Assembly (NCBI GenBank): GCA_964579575.1
Contig: CAZOGL010000039.1
Coordinates: 1-14,698 of the forward strand
From: CAVEFW01 sp964579575
Lineage (GTDB): Bacteria > Actinomycetota > Coriobacteriia > Coriobacteriales > Eggerthellaceae
Direction of reading: 5' to 3'
DNA: 14,698 nt
A program made the translations under genes and the position numbers. Under the pieces are notes generated by a model, which was not told the DNA's origin, did no database searches, and was given only the letters and a program-made list of their open reading frames with translations. Positions 1 through 8,000 of this stretch are shown here, one piece after another; position 1 is the stretch's first letter, and every line of letters starts with the position of its first letter.

Positions 1-122
1 GAGACCACAAGGCCGCGCTCGCTAGAAGAACCATGCGAACAGGAGTCTTGCAAAGGCCGTCCAACCGCCCCGCGTTGTTTCGTGGGCTTTGTGGCTAGAG
101 GGCTAAAGGAACCACGCAAACC
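1..122. repeat. Degenerate imperfect repeat before the first gene
   Basis: No convincing gene lies here. Two related segments, about 20-58 and 92-140, share a scaffold of gctaga, then gaacca(t/c)gc, then aggagtct, then caaa. This looks like an imperfect duplication of roughly 75-80 bp, and its second copy supplies the terminator hairpin at 123-148. One frame is open from the window edge to a TGA at 151-153. Its translation is Pro/Glu/Lys-rich and reads straight through the terminator hairpin, so I do not call it a gene. The true end of the upstream neighbour may lie outside the window. Confidence 0.4.
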
Positions 123-148
123 AGGAGTCTCAAAAGAGGCTCCTTTTT
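123..148 (+). terminator. Rho-independent terminator of the upstream unit
   Basis: The arms aggagtct and aggctcct pair over 8 bp (one G-U) around a six-base loop and are followed directly by TTTTT. It ends two bases before the -35 box of the transporter promoter, so it insulates that gene from upstream transcription. Confidence 0.65.
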
Positions 149-149
149 G

Positions 150-177
150 TTGACATGCTCGCAAGCGGGGGTAGAAT
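150..177 (+). promoter_or_regulatory. Sigma-70-type promoter for the transporter
   Basis: A perfect TTGACA (150-155), a 16-bp spacer and TAGAAT (172-177, five of six matches to TATAAT) form a strong housekeeping promoter. The expected transcription start is about 184-185, which coincides with the ATG at 185. Transcripts from this promoter would therefore exclude the earlier in-frame ATG at 155 and be nearly or fully leaderless. Confidence 0.7.
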
Positions 178-184
178 CGGGCAT

Positions 185-1990
185 ATGGAGGAGCGCACGG
201 ACATATCTCCCAAAACCAAGCTCAAAACCGGAGAGGGGGCCGAGGTAGGCGAAGCCATGGAGGAACGTGCCGACATATCACCCAAGTCCGAGCCTGCTCC
301 CGAGCCCAAAACCGAACTCGCTTCTGAGCCTAAGCCCGCTCCTGAGCCCACTCCCAAGGCCAAGGCCAAGCTCGCCACCGACCCTGCTCCCAAGGCCAAG
401 GCCAAGCCCAAGCCCAAACTCAATTTCAAAAAGCTCATCGCAGCCGTCCTTGGCTTTGTGGTCGGCGCCGTGGTGTATCTTGCTTGCGGCAACGTTGGCC
501 TCACTTCCCAAGGAGTCACGTGCTTGGCAATCCTTGCCTGGGCGATTGTATGGTGGATCGGCGGTGTTTTGCCAGAGTATGCCACGGGTTTGCTTATGGT
601 GGTTGGGTTCGCAGTACTTGGTGGCGTCGACTCCAGCGTATCGTTCGCGGCGTTCTCCACGAGCACGTGGTGGCTGCTGATCGCTGCTTTTGCCCTCGGT
701 GCTGGCATGAAGACCAGCGGGCTTATGAAGCGCATGGCGTTGGCAATCATCCGTATCTTCCCGAATACCTTCCAAGCCCAAGTCGGCGGTCTTATGGCGG
801 TAGGAACCATACTCGGCCCCCTTGTGCCGAGCTTGGCAACCAAGACTGCTATGTTGACCCCTATCGCCATGAGCATGGGCGACGCCATGGGTTACAAGCG
901 CAAAGGCCGCGAGATGCAGGGACTTTTCCTTGCCATGCTCGCAGGCGTGCGCAATATTGGGCCTGCCGTCATCTCCGCAAGTGTCATTGGCTATGCCCTT
1001 TGGGGACTTTTGCCTGACGATGTCCGCACCCAGTTTGACATGCTGCATTGGTTCTTTGCCGCGCTTCCGTGGTTCATCGTCGTGACCGTGCTCAACTATG
1101 TTGCCATCGTTGCCCTCTATCGCCCGCGAAAGGGGAGGGATGGGGCCGCGACGGGTGCGCCTTCGACGGCCGCGGCTGATGCGACGGGTGTGGTTGATGC
1201 GACGCCCGCGACGTCCTCAGCGGACGCGGCACCCTCAGCAGACTCGACGGGCACTCCTGCAACGCCCGCGACGTCCTCAACGGCCGCGGTTGACACGGCT
1301 GGCGTGAAGCCCTCAACGCCCGCGACATCTACGACACCATCAACGAACCCGAAGCCTACGCCCATGTCCACCCACGAGCGCATCATGCTCGTGATTATCC
1401 TGGTCACCGTTGCCCTTTGGGTGACGGAACCCCTCCATAACATCCCCTCGCACATCGTGGCGCTTGTCGCCCTTGTCGCCATGGTGGCTTTCGGCATCAT
1501 GACGAAAGCGAGCTTCAAGAGCGACATCTCATGGGACTCCCTCATCTTCATCGGTACCGCCATAGGCCTTTCCAGCGTGTTCTCCGCGGTGGGGATCCAG
1601 GATTGGATTGTTGAGATGGCCGGGCCTGTCTTCCAATCGCTTGCTGCGAATCCCTATGCATTTGTTCTCGGCATCGGCGTCATCACAATCCTCATGCGAT
1701 TCGTGATCGTCTCCGAGATGGCGTACGTCAATATCGTCATGGTGTTCCTCATCCCGTTGGCGGTGGCGCAAGGCGTCAATCCCTGGGTCGTGGGCATCGC
1801 GGTCTACGCAGTGGTCAATCCTTGGTTCGTCCTGTATCAAAACCCGGTCTACCTCGCGGCGTATTACAGCGTTGATGGCGAGATGGTGCGTCATGTCGAC
1901 ATGGCGAAATATTGTGTCCTCTACATGCTCATCTGTCTTTTTGGCCTTGCCGTAAGTGTTCCGTATTGGCAATTCCTCGGCTTGTTTTAA
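185..1990 (+). CDS. DASS/SLC13-family anion transporter, divergent
   Basis: This is a polytopic inner-membrane permease of the divalent anion:sodium symporter superfamily, which moves dicarboxylates, citrate, sulfate and similar anions. The substrate cannot be read from sequence. With the start at 185 it has 601 residues. Residues 1-80 are a Pro/Lys/Glu-rich cytoplasmic tail containing MEERTDISPK twice (1-10 and 25-34, one change). Two hydrophobic halves (about 82-315 and 398-600) are separated by an Ala/Thr/Ser/Pro linker (about 320-395). The positions normally holding the family's Ser-Asn-Thr signatures read SLATKTAMLTPIA (from 216) and SEMAYVNIV (from 510), so this is a distant subfamily. 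The tail and linker explain the excess over the usual 450-500 residues. ATG 185 fits the promoter. ATG 155 lies inside the promoter. ATG 257 has a better-placed GAGG but would discard the first repeat. Family certain enough; substrate unknown. Confidence 0.85.
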   Translation: MEERTDISPKTKLKTGEGAEVGEAMEERADISPKSEPAPEPKTELASEPKPAPEPTPKAKAKLATDPAPKAKAKPKPKLNFKKLIAAVLGFVVGAVVYLACGNVGLTSQGVTCLAILAWAIVWWIGGVLPEYATGLLMVVGFAVLGGVDSSVSFAAFSTSTWWLLIAAFALGAGMKTSGLMKRMALAIIRIFPNTFQAQVGGLMAVGTILGPLVPSLATKTAMLTPIAMSMGDAMGYKRKGREMQGLFLAMLAGVRNIGPAVISASVIGYALWGLLPDDVRTQFDMLHWFFAALPWFIVVTVLNYVAIVALYRPRKGRDGAATGAPSTAAADATGVVDATPATSSADAAPSADSTGTPATPATSSTAAVDTAGVKPSTPATSTTPSTNPKPTPMSTHERIMLVIILVTVALWVTEPLHNIPSHIVALVALVAMVAFGIMTKASFKSDISWDSLIFIGTAIGLSSVFSAVGIQDWIVEMAGPVFQSLAANPYAFVLGIGVITILMRFVIVSEMAYVNIVMVFLIPLAVAQGVNPWVVGIAVYAVVNPWFVLYQNPVYLAAYYSVDGEMVRHVDMAKYCVLYMLICLFGLAVSVPYWQFLGLF

Positions 1991-2079
1991 TCTGCAATAT
2001 TCAAAAAATGACGCGAGCGCGCGTATTCCCATATGAGACAATGACCCCAGCTATGAAAGCCTCCAGAAAGGGGAACCAT

Positions 2080-3468
2080 ATGGGTCTCATCAAAGCAGCA
2101 CTCGGCTCCGGTGGCGGCGTCCTTGGCGATCAGTGGCGCGAATATTTCTACTGCGACTCCATGAAGCCGGACGTCCTTGCGTGCAAGGGCCAAAAGCGCA
2201 CCGATTCCAAACGTTCCAGCAACTCCAAAGGCACCGACAACGTCATCACCAACGGTGCGGTCATCGCGGTCAACGAGGGCCAGGCCATGATGATTGTCGA
2301 CCAGGGCAAGATCGTCGAGTTCACGGCCGAGGCTGGTGAGTTCACATGGGACTCCTCCTCCCAGCCGTCCATCTTCTACGGTGACCTCGGCGAGGGTATC
2401 AAGGCTTCCTTCGACCAGTTTGTCCGTCGTTTCGGCTTTGGCGGAGATGCTGGTTCTGACCAGCGCGTGTACTTCTTTAACCTGAAGGAGATCTACGGCA
2501 ACAAGTACGGCACCACAAGTCCGGTTCCCTTCCGCATCGTCGACGCGAACGTCGGACTTGACCTCGACGCAAGTGTCCGCTGCAACGGCGAGTATTCCTA
2601 CAAGATGGTCGACCCGATATTGTTCTACGTCAACATCTGTGGCAACGTCGAAGAGCCCTATACGCGCGACGAGCTCGATTCCCAGATGAAGTCCGAGTTG
2701 CTCGCAGCCCTCCAGCCTGCGTTTGCCAAGATTTCCGCCATGGGCATCCGCTACTCTGCGGTGCCTGGTCACACCCAGGAGGTGTGTGACGCTCTCGACC
2801 AGGAGCTTTCTGCCAAGTGGACCCAACTCCGCGGCCTCAAGATTGTCTCATTCGGCTGCAACTCCATCACCTTGTCCGAGGAGGACGAGAAGAGGATCAA
2901 GCAACTCCAGACCGCAGCAGCAATCGGCGGCGGCGATATTGGCAAGGGCTTCATGACCGAGAAGTACGGTACCGCGATGGAGACCGCGGCCGGCAACGAA
3001 GCTGGCGCGATGATGGGCTTCATGGGCCTCGGTATGGCTGCCAATGCCATGGGCAGCGCCGGTGCCGGTTTTGCCGCGGGCAACGGTGGACAGGTCATGC
3101 AATCCCAATATCCTGTGGCCGCCAACGGTGGTTTCGCACAACAACAGCCCCAGGGCATGCCGCAAGCCGGTGGTCCGCAGGGTGACCCCGCGGCTGGCGG
3201 TTGGGCGTGCGCATGTGGTGCCACCAACACCGGCAAGTTCTGCTCCAATTGCGGTGCGCCGAAGCCGGAGCCCGTTGCCCAGGGCGCATGGACCTGCGAA
3301 TGCGGTGCGAAGAACACGGGTAAGTTCTGCTCCGAGTGTGGCAAGCCCGCCCCGAAGGCATCCGCCTTCAAGTGCAGCAAGTGTGGCTGGGAGCCTGAGG
3401 ATCCGACGAATCCGCCGAAGTTCTGCCCCGAGTGTGGCGATGTGTTCGACGAGGGCGACCGCGTCTAG
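2080..3468 (+). CDS. SPFH/band-7 protein with three C-terminal zinc ribbons (COG4260/YdjI-like)
   Basis: A 462-residue protein of the stomatin/prohibitin-like family once annotated as 'virion core protein-like'. The conserved N-terminal block MGLIKAAL...DQWREYFYCDS (1-27) precedes the SPFH domain (about 50-275). A Gly/Ala/Met-rich and Gln/Pro-rich linker (about 280-373) follows, then three zinc ribbons: C377/C379/C388/C391, C406/C408/C417/C420 and C432/C435/C449/C452. There is no signal peptide or clear membrane helix; relatives bind the membrane periphery and scaffold membrane or stress complexes. ATG 2080 is chosen because AGAAAGGGG lies six bases upstream and the family's N-terminus begins there; the open frame extends further upstream but overlaps the transporter. 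It lies 89 nt after the transporter with no terminator between, so readthrough is possible. A terminator closes it. A paralogue is encoded at 11326-12465. Precise role unknown. Confidence 0.9.
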   Translation: MGLIKAALGSGGGVLGDQWREYFYCDSMKPDVLACKGQKRTDSKRSSNSKGTDNVITNGAVIAVNEGQAMMIVDQGKIVEFTAEAGEFTWDSSSQPSIFYGDLGEGIKASFDQFVRRFGFGGDAGSDQRVYFFNLKEIYGNKYGTTSPVPFRIVDANVGLDLDASVRCNGEYSYKMVDPILFYVNICGNVEEPYTRDELDSQMKSELLAALQPAFAKISAMGIRYSAVPGHTQEVCDALDQELSAKWTQLRGLKIVSFGCNSITLSEEDEKRIKQLQTAAAIGGGDIGKGFMTEKYGTAMETAAGNEAGAMMGFMGLGMAANAMGSAGAGFAAGNGGQVMQSQYPVAANGGFAQQQPQGMPQAGGPQGDPAAGGWACACGATNTGKFCSNCGAPKPEPVAQGAWTCECGAKNTGKFCSECGKPAPKASAFKCSKCGWEPEDPTNPPKFCPECGDVFDEGDRV

Positions 3469-3497
3469 TTCGTCCGTAATCCATTCTTGTCCCCTCC

Positions 3498-3531
3498 AGT
3501 GGCAAGGGCCCCTGTGGTCCTTGCCACTTTT
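3498..3531 (+). terminator. Terminator after the SPFH/zinc-ribbon gene
   Basis: A perfect 10-bp stem (agtggcaagg / ccttgccact) with an 11-base loop is followed by TTTT and a second T5 run at 3536-3540. It starts 29 nt past the stop codon and separates this gene from serC. Confidence 0.85.
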
Positions 3532-3586
3532 CATGTTTTTGACACCCAAGGACAACTTGTAACCACATCGCAACACGGGGTGGGTC

Positions 3587-3592
3587 TACAAT
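3587..3592 (+). promoter_or_regulatory. Candidate -10 box of serC
   Basis: TACAAT matches the -10 consensus at five of six positions, 47 nt before the serC start and downstream of a strong terminator, so a promoter is needed hereabouts. No good -35 box sits at 16-18 bp. A TTGACA at 3539-3544 is too far upstream to pair with it. The call rests on the -10 box and context only. Confidence 0.35.
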
Positions 3593-3639
3593 AGCGGACA
3601 TATATGTTTCACCAAGCCAATTAATCAAAAGGAGACAAA

Positions 3640-4728
3640 ATGGCGAGGGTTTATAACTTTTCTGCTGGTCCGGCGGTTTTGCCGGAAAGCGTCCTCAAAG
3701 AGGCCGCAGCCGAGATGCTCGACTACAAGGGCACTGGCATGTCCGTCATGGAGATGAGCCATCGCTCCGCCGCTTTCCAAGCCATCATTGATGAGGCGGA
3801 GGCCGACCTTCGCGACCTTATGGGTATCCCTGAGAACTACAAGGTTCTCTTCCTCCAAGGCGGCGCAACCTTGGAGTTCGCAGGCATCCCTATGAACCTG
3901 CTCAACGTCGAGAACCCCAAGGCTGACTATATTGTCACCGGCGGTTGGTCCAAGAAGGCGTTCAAGGAAGCCAAGCTCTATGGCGACATCAACCTCGTGG
4001 CTAGCTCCGAGGACGAGAACTTCACCTACATCCCCAACGTGGATGAGCTCGAGTTTCGTCCCGATGCGGATTATGTCTATATCTGCGAGAACGAGACCGT
4101 CTACGGCAACAAGTATCACAAGCTTCCCGAGACCGGCGACGTGCCTTTGGTCGCTGACGTGAGCTCCTGCTTCCTGAGTGAGCCGATCGACGTCACCAAG
4201 TACGGTGTCATCTATGGCGGCGTCCAAAAGAACATCGGTCCTGCGGGCGTGGTCATTGTCATCGTTCGCGAGGATTTGCTCAAGGACGAGGTCTTCCCGT
4301 TTGTTCCCAACATCATGCGTTGGAAGGCCATGGCGGCGGCAGGCTCCATGGTCAACACCCCGCCTTGCTACGGCATCTACATCTGCGGCAAGGTCTTCAA
4401 GTGGATCAAGGCCCAGGGCGGCCTCGAGGGCATGAAGAAGATCAACGACGAGAAGGCTGCGATCCTCTACGACTATCTCGACTCCACCGACTTCTACCAG
4501 GCCCCGGTCCGCAAGGAGGATCGTTCCATCATGAATGTCCCCTTTGTCACAGGCGACCCGGAACTCGACAAGAAGTTCGTCGCCGAGGCCAAGGCTGCTG
4601 GCATTGAGAACATCAAGGGCCACCGCTCTGTCGGTGGCATGCGCGCGAGCATCTACAACGCAATGCTTATCGCCGGCGTTCAAGCGCTGGTCGACTTCAT
4701 GAAGAAGTTCGAGGCCGAGAACAAGTAG
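3640..4728 (+). CDS. serC: Phosphoserine aminotransferase
   Basis: SerC is a cytosolic, PLP-dependent class V aminotransferase. It converts 3-phosphohydroxypyruvate plus glutamate to O-phosphoserine in serine biosynthesis, and in many bacteria also acts in vitamin B6 synthesis. The 362 residues match the family length from end to end: YNFSAGPAVLP (5-15), MEMSHRS with substrate-binding H41/R42, QGGAT (73-77), D173 that contacts the PLP ring nitrogen, GGVQKNIGPAG with the Schiff-base lysine K197, and GHRSVGGMRAS (327-337). The start is fixed by GGAG five bases upstream of ATG and by the conserved N-terminus. It stands alone between two terminators; the serA partner often found beside it is not in this window. 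The terminator begins 111 nt after the stop, beyond a short repeat (4742-4786). Very confident. Confidence 0.97.
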   Translation: MARVYNFSAGPAVLPESVLKEAAAEMLDYKGTGMSVMEMSHRSAAFQAIIDEAEADLRDLMGIPENYKVLFLQGGATLEFAGIPMNLLNVENPKADYIVTGGWSKKAFKEAKLYGDINLVASSEDENFTYIPNVDELEFRPDADYVYICENETVYGNKYHKLPETGDVPLVADVSSCFLSEPIDVTKYGVIYGGVQKNIGPAGVVIVIVREDLLKDEVFPFVPNIMRWKAMAAAGSMVNTPPCYGIYICGKVFKWIKAQGGLEGMKKINDEKAAILYDYLDSTDFYQAPVRKEDRSIMNVPFVTGDPELDKKFVAEAKAAGIENIKGHRSVGGMRASIYNAMLIAGVQALVDFMKKFEAENK

Positions 4729-4741
4729 CCTTATTAACGCA

Positions 4742-4786
4742 AAACCGGCAGAAGCCAAACCGGCAGACGCCAAAACTGGCGAATCA
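4742..4786 (+). repeat. Three 15-bp tandem repeats just after serC
   Basis: Units begin at 4742, 4757 and 4772. The first two (aaaccggcagaagcc and aaaccggcagacgcc) differ at one base; the third is more diverged. In one frame they read AKPAEAKPADAKTGESL followed by a TAG at 4790-4792, in a different frame from serC and without a start or ribosome-binding site. See findings. Confidence 0.7.
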
Positions 4787-4839
4787 CTGTAGGCTTAGCC
4801 TGCGACCGAGGGCAAGTAGCTTCCCTGCAGACAGACTTG

Positions 4840-4870
4840 AAGGGCTCCCATCGCTGGGAGCCCTTTCTTT
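4840..4870 (+). terminator. Terminator of serC
   Basis: An 11-bp perfect stem (aagggctccca / tgggagccctt) with a four-base loop is followed by a T-rich tail, tttctttt. It is the first hairpin after serC and faces the convergent surface-protein gene; on the opposite strand it lacks a T tract. Confidence 0.85.
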
Positions 4871-4965
4871 TGTCTTGGTTGTTTTGTTGCAAAGGCGATT
4901 GTCTCTGGGGCATCTATGGGGTGGCTCTAGCTGGGGCGGGTCCGGTTGATGCGGGCCAAGCTAGG

Positions 4966-5001
4966 GCGGGCCCAGCCCCGAAACCTCGGAGCCGGGCCCG
5001 C
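4966..5001. repeat. GC-rich inverted repeat downstream of the surface-protein gene
   Basis: gcgggcccagc and gccgggcccgc form an 11-bp stem with one G-U or A-C mismatch, depending on strand, around a 14-base loop. It lies about 70 nt past the stop of the leftward surface-protein gene. It could slow or end transcription, but has no T tract. The rest of 4871-5017 is GC-rich with no recognisable gene. Confidence 0.45.
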
Positions 5002-5017
5002 TCAGGTGCGTCGCCGC

Positions 5018-5094
5018 TTGCGCCACGAGCGCCTTACATCTTGAGACGCCCCCGTTTGCGCCACGAGCGCCTTACACCTCGAATACGCCCCCGT
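5018..5094. repeat. 38-bp tandem duplication of the 3' end of the surface-protein gene
   Basis: Copies at 5018-5055 and 5056-5094 share ttgcgccacgagcgccttaca and acgcccccgt, with a diverged middle of about eight bases and one indel. The right copy contains the final codons and the TAA stop of the leftward gene; the left copy lies entirely downstream of that stop. Confidence 0.85.
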
Positions 5095-8000
5095 TGTGGA
5101 TGGCGTACTGGATCGCACGTGCGTCGGCGGCATCAAGCGCGTCGTCACCGTTGACGTTGGCGAAATTCTGAATCTGGACCAGGGTGGTTCCCTCGCCCCA
5201 CTTCGCGAGCAAGGCAGAGAGGGCGTCGCCCTCGTAGTTACCCGCCGCTAGGTCGTAGGTGATCTGGGCGTCGACGATGTTGAGTGCGCCGCTGTTGTTC
5301 ACGTCGCCTTTGAGGCCGACAAGCGGTTCTGGAGTGGGTTCTGGAGTGGAGTCGATATTCTGCCACGCGAGGACAGGATAGCCGCTGTTGATCGAACTAG
5401 TGCCTTCTCCGTCGGCCTTGAAATTCTCGCCGAGGGCGGTGAGCGTTTCGGCGGACTTCATCTTGTCTGTCGTGACTTGGTTGCAGCTGTTAACGATGTT
5501 GCCTGCTGCGATAAGTTGTGCTTCGGTGGCAGCGGTGGAGTTGGTTGCGTAAAAGGAATACGTTGTTCCGGAGGTGCCGTAACCGTTGAGGATCACCTTG
5601 CCGCGCTTGGCGGTCGTCGTGGAGTTGGCGACCTGCCCGGTCAAATCTCCCTTGTAGGCGCCGGTCAACGTGCCGACGTTGTAGCAATTGGAGACCGTGA
5701 AAGTGCCCCCGGTCGTGACGAAATAGGCTCTGCCCACGATACCTCCCGCGAATGCGTTGGTGCTCGCTGTGGTGGTCGCTGTGATGTCGCCCGTGTTGTA
5801 ACAATTGGTAACCGTGTAGGTATAGTTGCCCGTCGCTCCTACGATGCCTGCGGCCCCACCAGTGCTAGTGTTGGTCATGTTACCGGTGTTGTAGCACTGA
5901 TCCACCGTAAGGGCACCGACGCCGATTTTTCCGGAAGCGGTTCCGCTTGCGATGCCTGCGCAAACGCCTGCGGTAGAGATGTCGCCGGTGTTGTAGCACT
6001 TAGTGATGGTCACATTGCAATAACCTTGGTTGTATGCGAGGATTCCTGCCCCATACGCAGAAGAGGTTGCTGAGCTGGAGATATTGCCGGTATTGCCACA
6101 GTTGGTGAATGTCACGGAGGCGGGGTAGAGCTCGTTTATGGAGTTCATCCCGTTGTAGGCGTAGCCCAAAATGCCAGCAGTGTATTGGGTGGAGGCGCTG
6201 GCGATGGTCCCCTCGTTCACACATCCATCAAAGGTTGCGTTGGTTGCATAGTAGCAGATACCTGCTATGGAGGCATAGGGAATGGTTGTGCCGTAGGCAA
6301 GCTTGTTCACGTCTTGTTCAACGGTGACCGAGGCCTTGTTGATGACGTTTTCCATGGCAAGCGTGCCGTAATAGCTCCAGGCAACGACGCCTGCTGCGCC
6401 AGTGCATCCTGCGTCGACGGTCACGGCACCATCGACGGTAAGGTTCTTGATGGTGGTCTTGGTGGTATAGGTCTCCTTGTCCGCGTTGCCAACCGCGCCG
6501 AACAATCCGAGATAGGTGCTGACGTACGGATCAGTCGACTTGCTGTCCTTTATGTCGAGAGTGCTAAAAGACGCACTGCTCATGTTGATCTTGATTGTGT
6601 GGTTGCCGCCGTCGAAAACACCGTTGAAGGGGAGGTTGAGTTCGGACGTTGTGGCCTCACCAGTGCTCGGGTCGTGCAAAAGATAGCCTCGGAAGCCGAT
6701 GGGGGAGACCTCGGGATCGTTTGCAGTACGTCCAGCCTTACGTGCGTCGATGTCTGCGGTCACAAGGTAGTTTGCGCCGATGTAGTTTGCGTCTTGCACC
6801 ATTACCTTGTGGGAAAGCAGCTGAAGGTCATACTTGCTGGAGATTTGGTAGGGATCGGCCTCGGTGCCGCTGCCCGCGAGGGATTCACTGGCGTCAACGA
6901 TGGTGAACTCGATGGAGTTCGACCCCTCGGCCATGCCTCCCTCCGCCGGGACGATTGTTGCGGTGGCGGTGCCAGCTGCATCGTTGTTTGTATATTTGAC
7001 CTGGTAATCCGTGCCTTCTGTGAGCTTGTTGCCGTCCTCGTCGCGGACAAAGAGGGTCGGGGTGACAGCGGAATTCTCATCTCCGGGGTAGCGCCACTGG
7101 GCGGAAATAGGGGAGATGGTCGTGTTTGCCAAACCGGTTGCCTCGATGTGGAAATTGACCGCGGCAAGTTCGCCGGTGTAACGACCGACGCCAAATACCA
7201 CGGCTTGGCCGTTTGTGTTCTCGTCGCCCGTGATGTTGTTCTGGTAGGAGACGAGGTAGTCAGTCCCGTAGGTGAGCGTCTTTCCGTTGAGCGTGACCGT
7301 CACATCAGGCGTAATCTTTTTTCCAGAGTATTGCTGGTCGGGGATGGCGGACACCGTGGCAGAAGACAAATCGATAGTACTAAGACCTGCTTGGCAGAAC
7401 AGGATTGGGTAGCCGTCGTTGATGTTAGTGTTGTCCTCAACATAGGCGTCGCCCAGCTTGCTTGCGGATGCCTTGAGTTCGGCGGCATTCATGAGGCCAT
7501 CCTGAGAGCCAACAGGCTTGTTATTCGAGCCTCCAACGTCGACGTAGCGATAGGAGTAGTCGTTGTCTCCCGTCGAGCCCCACAGCGCAAAGTTGTTCAC
7601 GTAGGCGCCGACGCCCGATCCGGTCACACCGTCGCACGTCGAACCGCGCAGGTACAAGGTGCCGACCACGGCTCCGGTGTTGCCTGTTGTTCCCACGGAG
7701 CCGGTAAAATAGCAACCTGCGACAACGCCGTTTGCAGCACCTGCGATTCCGGCGCGAGAAGAGCCTTCTGAGAGTTCAGAGGAAGAGTAGCAGTTGATGA
7801 TGTTGCAATAGACCGTCGAAGCGTCCTTGGAGCCGAAGATGCCGCCAGACATACGGGAAGAGGAACCGTTGTTGACGTTGGTGACGCTGCTCCAACAATT
7901 CTGGATACGGGGCCAATCCTGCATAGACGCGTTGATCACCTCGTCGGAATAGGCAGATTGGGAGCAAATACCGCCGTTGATGCGACCCTTGAGGTAGCCG

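Noticed and set aside
1..153. Frame open from the window edge as the tail of an upstream gene
   Set aside because: It passes through a terminator hairpin and a repeat; cannot be told from chance in 50 codons.
3625..4773. Long open frame (382 codons) opposite serC
   Set aside because: It mirrors serC codon bias on the reverse strand; serC has all catalytic motifs and a strong ribosome-binding site.
4837..5154. 105-codon plus-strand frame after serC
   Set aside because: It starts inside the serC terminator and runs into the antisense of the dockerin end.
6185..7771. 528-codon plus-strand frame inside the surface-protein gene
   Set aside because: Antisense shadow; composition is Val/Gly/Cys/Asp-rich with no family signature, and the minus strand encodes coherent GLUG and Ig-like modules.
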